A DNA stretch of 64,000 bases, taken from contig OZ020268.1 of NCBI GenBank assembly GCA_963971225.1, forward strand, positions 52,440,404 to 52,504,403. Reading direction: 5' to 3'. The translations under genes were made by a program, and so were the position numbers. Positions within the stretch are counted from its first letter, which is position 1. Every line of letters begins with the position of its first letter. Below are positions 38,401-50,400 of the stretch, one piece after another. Source of the stretch: Melieria omissa (lineage: Eukaryota; Arthropoda; Insecta; Diptera; Ulidiidae). Below the pieces are notes generated by a model that worked only from the letters and a program-made list of their open reading frames with translations, made no database searches and had not been told where the DNA came from.

Positions 38401-41400
38401 GAAAACGAGGAGTGGTTTATTCTTATTTCAAAAGTAACACATTATGGGAGAATGGCACCTAGAATATCGACACCCATCTACTTCTACTTTGCCATCTCTA
38501 GAACCCATTTGACTTTCTTAGGAGCGCTTACTTTCTAGGAGTTGCACAGGTTTCAAGACTCTGGAAATTTGTAAAATATAAAATTGTATCATTACTCCTA
38601 AACCGAATTTCGACTGGCATCGCCAAGGACCAAATAGAGTCGTCGCGCATCGTTTTGGCGAAGAGTATAACCTAACAACACTATCTTCAATGATCCGGAT
38701 ACCTTCAAAACCCGTTACCCTTTTGGCAGAGAGTATAACTTAACAAAATAATTCTCAATGATCCGGAAACCTTTAAATCCGTCATTAATAACCAGGAAGT
38801 TATAAAAGTTCATCCTGATAGGGAATTGGCTTGAGACTATAGATCTACATACATTCCTTTTTGTGTCATCACAATGGCCCCAAATGCCAACCTCCTCCTT
38901 CTATGCTTGAATGATATTTTAACCTGCTCCCACTTCCGTGATTGTAAATGTCCTTGGCACCCTCACTTCATTCCATTCATTAATTCAGTTGCGCACGCAC
39001 AAATTTCCATCAATTTCTTTCTAATTTCTATTTTAAATATTTCCCAGAGTTTTTAGGATTCTCAGCACAATTGTGTCCTTAAATTGCTTCAGCCTCTACC
39101 AACAAAAATTTCCTTGAGGCTCTGAAAAACCAACCCCCCGCAAATTGTATGTTTTCGTTGAAAACTGTCAAACAATTTTGATGTCTGCCCACGCAATATT
39201 GAATATGCATTTCGTGGCGGCTGCCGCCAACACCTGTTTGTCAATGGAGAAATGTCTGCGTTGCCGCTTCAATGCGTTCGACTTGAATGGAAATTTGAAA
39301 ATTCTCATTCATTCCGTATTAGACGGCACGCTATGTCGCGCTGAGGCGCCCACATCTGGCGAAAAATCAATAAACCGCCGAAAGCCTAACTGCGCGCCCA
39401 ACGAGAGTAAGAGAGCGTGTGGCCGGAGAGTGCTTGGAGCAATTGGTTGACGCTTTATGAGTTTTTCGTGTAGCAGTGGCAACGCCAACTCCAACGGTAC
39501 CAGCTACCACAAAAGCGTCCAAGCGCGCTGTCGTGCAACTTTTGGCGTTTTCAACAAATTTTCACACACACACAACATTGGTTGGGTAGTAGAGGTACAC
39601 AGGCGCAAATTGCGGAAAAACAATTTCATGTGGTATTTTTTTTCACATGTCTATCTTTGAGTGTTGTTGTTTTTTAGTTGTTTCTACTTTGGGTTTCATG
39701 TAACTTCCACAAACGTCTGCCAGTCGCTGGGTTGTACTTATTTTTTTGTTGGTTTATTTTCTATCTGTTTGTATTTTTTTCCGCTGCTGCGTGTGTTACT
39801 AATGTGATTTGTGTAGATTTTTGTGTTTTCTCTAATAGTTTTCTCTTTCCTCTTTTGACACGTATTGTTTTTATCACTAATGAAATTAACTAAAACTGAG
39901 TGGTGTTTTGCGTTCTTCGGCGCTTATTTGGCAATACGGAACCGATGAAAATATTGTACGGATATCTGGAAAATATGACTCCACATTGCTGAAACGTTTT
40001 TCACAATGAGTGGATTTTTGTTAGTATTTCAATTCTATAATTACTTGGGCTTTTGATGGTATAAAGCGAAGGTTGGTGGGTAGGAAGACGAATCTGTCTA
40101 CAGCCAGATAACACACCAAGGCACAAACAAGCCAGTTTAGACCATTGTGATGCCGGGACTTGGCCCTACTTAGATTTTGAAGCATCCATAAGCTATATGT
40201 AACCATCATATGAGGCGTCATTAGTACATGATCATCTATTTACAAGCCAGCCTCGATGGTTCAGTGGTTAGCGCGCTGGCTTCTCACACCCGAGGCCCTT
40301 GGTTGGAATCCCAGCTCGGGCTGGTGAAACACTCGTCTACTTCTATCGTTATCCACATGAAATAGATGAGACTCACAAGAATCGACGTTAAACTGTAGGT
40401 TCAAGCATACCCCCCGCCCCCGTTCGCCATCCGCCTGAAATGTGTGTTGTAACCAGTGTTGTGACTAATATATTAAAGTAGTGTAACTAATTACGTAGTA
40501 TATTACTTTGGCTTTAAAAATGTAGTGTAACTAGTTACTTTTCTCCATAAGTAATCACCTTCAGTAATATTATTACTTTTTTTCAAGTTACTTATTACAA
40601 TATTACTTTTTAGTCAACAAAGTTCTATTTTTCATGTAAAACAGCAGCACTGATAACATGATTAAGATCTATTACAACTATACAACACTGCACTTGTTCA
40701 TACTAGTCATAGCTCGCCTCTTTCATTTCCAACTGAGTTTGGTAGTGGAGAAACAATTAACATTTGCAAGCAAATTCAAGAGGTTTTAACAAAAAAGGTG
40801 ACGAAATTCAAATTGTAATTCAAAATGAAATAAACATTTAACGTGATTGTTTTTTTTTTTGCAGAATGACTACTTTTAATAGCTGGAAATTCCGCAAATA
40901 TTTCGATTTGTTGACTGAAAATAATATATTACTTTTTGTGATACATTACTTCACATTTCCAGTAATAAGTAATGTAACGATATTACTTTCAAATGTCAGT
41001 AATGTGTAATAAGTAATATGTTACTATCAAAAGTAATAAGTCCCAACACTGGTTGTAACACATGTTTGATGAAAAAACACTGTTGCGTACAAATTTCAAA
41101 AAACAGGTGATATATGTGGTATCACTATCCTATCGTCCTCTATCCTTTCCTTTCTTCTACCCTCCCCCATGGGCATAGTACAATGGTCCAAATCGACTGA
41201 GTGCTCACAACACATCTATTCACAAATCTTTGATTTGTGGTCAGAGTCTTCCATATGTCATAAGTAAACTATTGGAACTGTGCGTTCATGTAGAGGATCT
41301 TCCTAAATATTAGGACCGTTCCATTAGTAAATCTCTCTTTCTATACTTACAGTTCTGTGGAAGTTGTCACTCACCGTTTTCAGAGTCTTGGGGAAATCAT

Positions 41401-44400
41401 GTTTAATTGCAGAGTTAGTATTTTTTTGCTCGTCTATACCATTTCATGCGAAACTTCTTTAAGCAAAAGCTCACGACAACAATTGGCAAACTCATGTTTA
41501 ATTTCTCTGTGGAAAAGGTTAGGTTTTTTTGAGAAAGGTGCATATATCAAATGTCACACTGCGACTCCGAGTTCATTACAAAGGTCCATGTGAATCCTTT
41601 CGTAAAGCAGGCATTGCTTCGTGTTTAAAGGTCAAACCAGATTTATCTTTTGATGAAACCAAATGTGGGTTAGTCAAGTTTGATAAGAAACCTGATCCTG
41701 TAGTACAGAGCTCTTGTTCTTGACGCTCGAGCAGTGATATAGAAGGTGTTGTATTTGTTCTTCTGCTTCATCTATGTGGGTCTAGCAAATGTCAGGACCT
41801 AACCTAACCTTTTCATGTCCTTTATTCGTAACTATTATTCCAAGAGGAGTTCACCAAGTCTTTGGATCTTCAGTCTACTTCCATATATACATAGAGCAGA
41901 TATTGGTGGCCATTCAAAGCTAAGTTTTCTTTTTAAAGTTGAACTCCTATCTTCAATATCCCATAATCGAGAGCCCTGTAGGGGCTGACAATGTAGTTGA
42001 CTTTACACTTAAGTTGTTTTTTAGATTTTAGAGCATCAACACCAATTAGGAGGCTTCTACTAATTTTTTGATAACTCACTTTTTCCAATTGCATTGCGGT
42101 AGACACAGCTTGGGTCTCCCACAGGGTTCTCATGCAAGATATCTGTGTGTGTATATATTGTAATAAAATCTGTGCCACATTTCCTCTCGATTGTTCACGT
42201 ATCGCTAATGTCGCACTGACGTCTTAGTTGCTCTACTTAATACAGTTTTTGCGTCTCTCTTTCTTCTATGATATAAAGAAAATTGCGCGCTTTTTATATA
42301 CGAAATGTAATTTGTTTTTTCTTTGTTGATCTTATTTAGACTGTTGTGTAAATTTTATGCTGAAATTAAATAATTGCAAATATTTACGTTTTTCTCTTTG
42401 TCGCTGTGCTTCTTCGTAATTCATTGCATGGATACGCTTTAGCATAAAATGTTTTTGTTATTTTTGGTTTTCAATTATTTTCATTGGCGCTATCATTGTT
42501 GTTGCTTTGTATGGCCAACACAGTGTGTCGCATTGATTTTGTAGTTTGGCTTTAATGTTTGGTATAAATATTGAACGGGGTTCTTCACTTCAAATGCCTA
42601 ACCTAAAAAAAAAAACAAATATGCAGTTGTTGGTGTTTTAGTTTTTCTATAGCCAAGAGCTAAGGCTTCATAAGGCCATAACAGTCTTTGAGTTTTGCAA
42701 TAATTTTGTTAGTTCTGTTAGTTATTCTGTTAGTTATTCTGTTAGTTGGATTGTGACGTTGTAAAAGTTAATTAGTTAAATTGGTTTGTCAATTAAAATT
42801 TTTTAATTAAATTACCCTCAAGAAGAAATTGCAGTGTTTTAAACAAAAATTAACATTTTCAGACAGCTGCTGAAATTGGTTTTTGAGAAAGATCTTAAAT
42901 GTAGTGAATATTAAAATGTCTAAATATTGGATGAGTGCATAAGTTCGTGCCCGATTTTAAGTAAAAACTCAAATTGAAATTTTTCAAAACAAAATCATGT
43001 TCGGCAATCCACTCCCAACCAACTTACGGATGCCGGATTCATAAAAATCACGCGGTTTTTCGTTAAAAAAGAGGATACGGTTTAAGGTTTTTAACGTCGT
43101 CCATGGTTTTGAATCTTTTTCCATTCAAATTGTTCTGCAATGATCGGAATAAGTGGTAATCAGAAGGCGCGATGTTTGGTGAATATGGAGGATGCAACAT
43201 GATTTCCCAATTCATCTGCTTCAGTTTGGACATAGTCGGTTTTGCAACATGTGGTCTGGCGTTGTTGTGGTGGAAGAGGACTCCTTTGCGATTGGCCAAA
43301 ATCGGACGTTTTTCTTCAATTGCTTTCTTTAATTGGGCCAATTGCTGACAACTCTTCATTTCTAGATATATTTTTAGTAGAATGTTCTCTACAACAGCTC
43401 CACTAAACAGACTAAGTATACTACACCAACTTAACTTAACACTTTTGCTACAGATTTTTACTGGGGAATGTTACAATTTTAAATTTTACGTTTTAGGCTT
43501 CTATGTGGTTATATTAACAACATTCTATAAGAAATGTATTTTAGAGTGTTTTTCTATGACAGCAACCACATTGTTGTGGCTGTAATAATTACTTAAACAT
43601 AAAACTTTTTACGCATAACGAAAATGAATATTGAATATTTATTCATTTACTTCAGCCAAAATGAAAAAAAAGTATATAAATTGAAAGAACACATCAAATT
43701 AGAAATGTATAAATGTCTGCTTCTTCTTCCTTTACTATGTCAAGATATACCATTAAAAAAACGTGTATACTTCTCTTCTTTAAACTTAAATATTCAGTTT
43801 ATTAATTTCGTAATTTTCCTAAAACTTCAAACTTTAAGGACCAATAAAATAATGTATTCCTAGAACCATAGCGGGTTCAGACGTCCAAAAAGTAGCATGT
43901 TGCCATATGGCAACAAAATAGTGAAAGGGTTAAGTACTAAGTATCAACTATACAGACTAAACATTATCAGTTGAACTTGAATTTAAAGCTTAATAAGGAA
44001 TTATGTGCGCTTTGCGATTCTGTCGCTTTATTTTATACAACTTTTAGTATCATTGTCAGTGTGAATTTAACTCTGAAGTATTGCACGATCACCTTACGAT
44101 ATCTTGTCTATAGTATAGTGTATTGTCATATCATCGTGTTCATAGTTCTTTACAACAAAACATGCTTATCTGGGCAATTCTGGCCCTTGCTGTCTAAATT
44201 GCCTTTCGCTGCTTATCTCCTTCAAAAGCAGCGAAACCCTTACACGATTTCGGTGAAAAACATTCTTTATACCTACGTATATTCTACCGAATGCAATATG
44301 CGCGTGTTTGTTGTTTTGTATGCGTCACCACTCTTTGTGGTTTTAATAGATGTCATATTTTTGGTGTTTATTTCACCAGTTCGTAGAAGTTATGTGAAAC

Positions 44401-47400
44401 ATTTAACTTCATTAAGATGCAAACGAATCTTTCTTGCTAACTAAATACATTTTGTAATGATTCAATAGTCCGCAGTTTGTTGTAGAATAAAAATGTAAAA
44501 AGGGAACTAAAATTGCATTTGAATTAATTACTGGCTGTCTTAGTCATTAGTTGTAATGAATTAAACCTTTTTAACCATTTCAAGGTTAAAATAATTCACC
44601 AAAGATTTTCAATCATCAGTCGTATTTATTTTTCATTTAAAGAGTCTTTACTCAATCGTCATAAATCGGTGGTCAATGCTTTGTACCACAAGTAACAGTC
44701 TCATGGGTCCCAATTCCAATGTTATCAAACGTATTCTAAAACCTTTTCAAATCCATCAATCTTATCTGTACTTACTTTCAAATCTATTTAATTTCTTTAT
44801 TTTTGTAGGAGTCGACAGTTTGAAATGGTTTTAGAGTTTCACGTTCAGTAACTGTTTATTGTGACTGTCAGTCTTTCCTTTTACAATCTTATATTCATTG
44901 CTAATGACCCATAAGATGCACAAGTTATGTATCCAATCAAATTGCCAGTGTTACTTGTGAGCACTTTGCACATTTCATCTCAATTGTATTCAGGTGCAAA
45001 TGCCAGCAAACCCAATGCCAAAATGTACTACAACAACTTCTACACATTATAGTATGTTATTTATTTTACTACCTTCACTATTTGCTTTCAGATTTGTTTG
45101 GTTTTTAACAGCACTGACTGGAATTTCAATCACTGGCATAACCATTAAATTGTAAATAACAATAATTGTATATTTTTAAGGTAGATAGCTACTGTTTTGT
45201 GCTCGTAAAAATGAAGAACTAATGTTAGTCGGTTGATGTAACAAATGTCGTTTATTTATTAGGGATAATAGTCACTCTTTTTCTAGTGTCAGTCGTTCCA
45301 TGTCACTAACATTCAATGTAGTTGAGAGGGATCTCTGTGTATTCTTCTGTCGTTCGTCCAGTGCACTGCATTCCTTAACTGTATTCCTTAACTCTAAATT
45401 GTGCTGTTGGTTGTTCCAGAGATGTATTGCAATTTAGTTGAAGAAGATCCCTGTATGTTTTTCTCTCCATCACCAAAAAGAAGGCAGTACATCCATCACC
45501 AAAAAGAAGGCGAATTCCTTAACACTATAACGTTCATTGCGTTCAGCTTGACGATTTTTTTTTAATATCTGCATTTGCTTCAGTATTTCTGTCAACTTTT
45601 ACTTTGCTAACTTAGTTTTTTATCGTGAAACATTTTAGATTTTTAAAAAATTATTTTTTGAAATTGTTTTTTGTAACTACTCATTGCAACACTTTACATA
45701 ACACTGTGCACCTTTTGCCACAGATTGCTTTAACGTTTTTAAACTTTTAAAAGCGAAATGTGCGTGTGGTCATATTTGTTGTTGTTTCTGTCGTCACCTC
45801 GGCTCACTTTCAGTCAGTTAAAAAGCAATTTAAATGCATTTAATTTTATTGTCACTAGCAAAACCATTGGATTGTCTTTTGTTGTTGTTGTTGGTGTTAA
45901 AGCACTTGGCATCAGCCACGTGAATACGAAAACAGCCAAAATGGGGTTTTCGTATTGTTGCAATGTTGTTTTGTTGGCAATTTTAACATACAATGCGAGT
46001 GTATGCCATGCAATGCGTTGTCTGCTGTACTTTGACTTACAACAACAATAACCATTATAGTTACAACCAACGACAATAATCAATAGTTACGCCTTTGCGT
46101 AAATTTTCTGTTGCTAGTTCACAATTGTGACACCAATTGGCTGCGTAAGTTTTTCGATGTATGAGTCTGTGTGTGTGTGTGTGTGTTGTTGTTGTTGTCT
46201 GCTCCTGTTGGCTTGTGTGTTTCATTGGGCCGCTTGTGACATTTTCCCTCAACTCATTTTTGTCTGCAACAGTTTGCCGCTGCTTTGAATGCCAATTGTC
46301 TTCAGCCACCGCACACAGGTGCGCGAAAAATACCCAAAGGTCAAGTACGTGCAATCAATGCTTGAGTTTTGCTGCTGCCCGACTTGTTCGTTACTCCTGT
46401 GCAGCCCAAATCGCCCGCAGCCTGCCCAGCACGCGCTCAAGTGCTCGGCCCCTCCGACATTTGATATGTGCCATATGCGACTATTGCCTACGCCAACGCC
46501 AACATCGACGTCTGTGTGTGTTTTGCTGACGGCTGCAGCTGCCACTTACTGCCAATTATTCCCTCATTGACGCAACTGTCCGAAAGTCATAATTATAGAA
46601 CGCCATTGCCGCCGCTCGCCTCGTTATCAATTACGCCAAGTTTTTCTTATTTTTGCATATTTCCTGCCCATGACGACAGTACTTTGGTAATTTTTTTTTG
46701 TTTGCTGTCGTCACTGTTTGCCGTTTGTGCGATAAAACATTACGTTACAACCATTGTGTGTGGTGTGTCTTCATGTTGGGCACTTGCCTGGTTGTCTATT
46801 TTGCAGGAAGGAAATTGCGAATCGCTGCCAAACTACACTGGTCGCACCAATGCTGCCGGTGTCGATTTAAATCGTGACTTTCCCGATCGCTTGGAGAATC
46901 AACAGGTGGTGCAGTTGCGCTCGCGAACGCGCCAACCGGAAACGTCCGCACTCATCAACTGGATTGTCAGTCAGCCGTTTGTTTTATCGGCAAATTTCCA
47001 CGGCGGTGCCGTGGTGGTCAGCTATCCATATGATAATTCAATGTAAGTGGGTGGGAAGTTTGAAAGAGAACGATGCGCCATGAGCTGAGACATATGGTGG
47101 AGTTGCAGATGAGTTAACAGAAGTCAATGCTTTCAAATATTCACGCGTATCGTGATGTTCAGTGTTCAGTTTGTTGTCCCAATTGGAAGGAGCAATGCAG
47201 CCCTTTAAAGATTATTTTGACTAACTATAAAAATTTGATGGAGATACAGTCTTCATCCAAGGTATGGTTGCGCAGTTGAACACTTGTGAGACTCATTGCA
47301 GTGCCGCAGTATACAAGTTGTGACTGAATTTTTCCTACTAATTGACCTATTGAAACTGATTGAAGTGTAATTTCAGCTGAAATTATTAGTAAAGGAATTA

Positions 47401-50400
47401 TTAAGCAATTTTTTTTGATAATCTGAGGATTTCAGCCAATATGACAAATCATCTTCTGCACTTCAGACTAGTTTTGAGAGTAAGGGGGACTTTTGTCCCC
47501 TTTGACTGTTGTAGCACATTGGGTCTCCAGGGTCTAAGTGAACATCATGTCTTTCCACCTCCATTTTCTTATAAAAAATGTTACTGTGCTATCTAATTTA
47601 GCACCGACGTCAGGGGTTATTCAATAAATAATAAAAATTTCATTGTGTCCAACCTCGAGGATAGGCCCAATGGACTTCCATGTCCCAAGTGAGTACTTCT
47701 TGGAGCAATCATACCTCTAGATACCTGAACAATCTCTTATAAAATGTACTATTCAGTCTCGAGAATTAGCCCAATAAGTTTCCATGGCCGAAGTAGGTAG
47801 TTTTTGTAGCAATCACACCTCTGGATATTGGAACAATCTCTAATAATGGGCTTCCGTGACCTAAATGGGACCTTGCTTGGAGGAGTAATCTCACCTCGAG
47901 TTACCTGAACAATTTCTTATAATGGGCTTCATGGCCGAAGTGGATAGTTTTTGGAACAATCACACCTCTGGATATCTGAACAATCTCTTATAAAATGTTG
48001 TGTCTGGCCATAGGATAAGACCTATGGGTTTCCATGGCCCAAGTGAGAAGTTTTTTGAGCAATGACACCTTTAGACACTTGAACAATATCTTACAAAAGC
48101 TTTTCTTGTCCAAGGGCTCACCTGAAGATAACTGGCGAATATCTTATAATGAGCTTATATGCCCAAAGTGGGAACTTTTTGGAGCACTCTTTCCTATAGA
48201 TACCTGAACAATCTCCTATAATGTGCTTCCATGTTCCAAGTTAGCACTTTTTGTAGTAATCACACCTCTGGATACCCAAACATTCTCTAACAATGTGCTT
48301 TCATATCTCAAGTGAGTACTTTTTGTAGCAATCACACCTCTCGATACCTGAACAATCTCTTGTAAAATGTTTTGTTTTGCTATGTTACTTAATAACTCCA
48401 CTCTCCACCACTGTCTCATGTCACATTGTTGCGCAGCTACTTGTTTTCGCATTGAATTTTTCTCACATGCTGGCAAACGTTGGCAAGAAATGCAAATTAA
48501 CTTTTGTCACTCATACCGACTCTCTCTCTCACACTCACACCCTGTGCGCGCAGTGCACATCACGAATGCTGCGAGGAGAGTCTGACACCCGACGATCGCG
48601 TCTTCAAGCTGATGGCGCACACATACGCCAACAATAATCCGATCATGCGACAGGGCAACAGCTGCAACGACACCACCTTCACCGATGGCATAACGAACGG
48701 CGCCCAGTGGTACGAGCTGAACGGCGGCATGCAAGACTTCAACTACGCCTTCACCAACTGCTTCGAGCTGACCATCGAGCTGTCGTGTTGCAAATTTCCG
48801 CCTGCGTCGACGCTGGCGGTCGAGTGGGCGCGCAACAAGCGCAGCCTGCTGCAGCTGCTGAAGTTGGCGCACATTGGCATCAAGGGTCTGGTTACCGATG
48901 CCAGCGGTTATCCAATCAATGACGCAACCATCGTCGTGTCCGGCCTCGAGGATAAGCCCATTCGAACCACCAAGCGCGGCGAGTACTGGCGTCTGCTCAC
49001 GCCCGGCATCTACAACGTGCAAGCGATCGCCTTCGGGTAGGCTTTAGTGTGGTTGTTGGCCCACAATCCAGCCAACGTGTGCTTATGAAATGTTGATTAA
49101 TTTTCGTATGTTTTGCTGTTGCACTTTCTTGCAGCTACCAGCCCAGCGAGCTGAAACAGGTGCACGTGACCAATGACAATGCCGAGGCACAACGTCTCGA
49201 CTTTACGCTGTCGCCGCTCGAGACCAATTACGATGGTATAAGCAGTTTTTACAGTCCATATTTCTTTAGACATTAAACAACTGTTTGGAGTTTCCATCAC
49301 TTCCTCCTTTGCTACTTATGCGCCCTCATCATTTGTTTTATCTGAGCAAAAACCAAACTAGTTGCATTTCTTTTTGCTTACAGTTTTGTTGTTTAATTGA
49401 AATGCTGTACACATTTAACGGTATTGTTGCACATCATTACACACATCACACAATCACGCACGAACGCACGCACAGTGTTGTCTATGGCAAAAGCACTCTG
49501 TCCACACTCAAGTACTATCCGCCCCAAAGCATAACTTTCCTGCTCTCTGTACTTTAACATTTTAGTTTAATATCTAAACATTTCCCCGCTTCCAAACTAA
49601 CCAACAAATCGGCTACATAAGCTCCACATTCATACAAACTGTCACAATCACAGAGCAGCGCTCTGCACCCACACCTGCATCTCCAACTATGCCAACAACT
49701 TTGTCTAATATTTCACACACACATCCACCCGCACTGCATCCACTACACACGATTGGCTTTCAATGCACCATGTACGCATAATTTTATGCAAAATAAGATT
49801 AGATAAAAATTGAAAAAAGAGCAAAAAGTGTTTAGCAGACTCGCCAAAGTCTCAACTATAAATAAATATCCACATAGCATCTATACATATATAGAAATAT
49901 CATATGCGATATATTTGTAATAAGGAATATATCCACCTATATGTAATCGCTGTTATTGTTATTATGTGTGTGTGTACAAAACAATTGTAAGGAATAAACC
50001 AAATGAAACCTGTTTGTGTAAAGTTGTTTGTTTATTTGCCATTTTGTTTCCCCTCTGTTGTTCACTTGTTTGGGTTATAAATAACTACATTTCGTTGACT
50101 AATGGTTATTTTTATTTGATTTATAAATATATATAATAAGTTTTTGATTTTGGAAAACTTTTTTCTGATTATTATTAATTTTTTCTGAATTTATTTTAAG
50201 GAACTAACACTTATGTTTTGTTTGGAAGGCAGTGCCAAAGCTTTAATTTAGTTTGTATTGTGGAAAAAACTATAAAGAAAAACTCCATATGAGACTTTTT
50301 GAGCCAATTTGTTAAAATGTTTAGTTCAATATTAAAACTTTATTTTAGTTTTGTAGTATTATGAAGTAAAACACTCTATGAGCAATTTTTTAGAGCATAT

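Larger units (their letters stand above)
35860..46806 (+). other. svr intron between exon 1B and shared exon 2 (10.9 kb)
   Basis: Holds a piggyBac-type element (36740-36980), a threefold repeat (37780-38285), a SINE head with a nested hAT element (40250-41051), a truncated mariner (42927-43375), an orphan piggyBac-type end (43890-43933), short duplications near 42705 and 45465, and a (TG)n/(TTG)n run at about 46170-46200. No further exon is supported. Confidence 0.7.

Noticed and set aside
40250..40322. A functional tRNA gene
   Set aside because: The invariant T-loop C is G, the acceptor stem is imperfect, and extra SINE-like sequence follows directly.
43971..44444. 157-codon open frame on the plus strand in the svr intron
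   Set aside because: Hydrophobic but compositionally random; no motif and no support from neighbours.
48507..49022. 171-codon open frame on the minus strand
   Set aside because: Antisense shadow of an svr exon.
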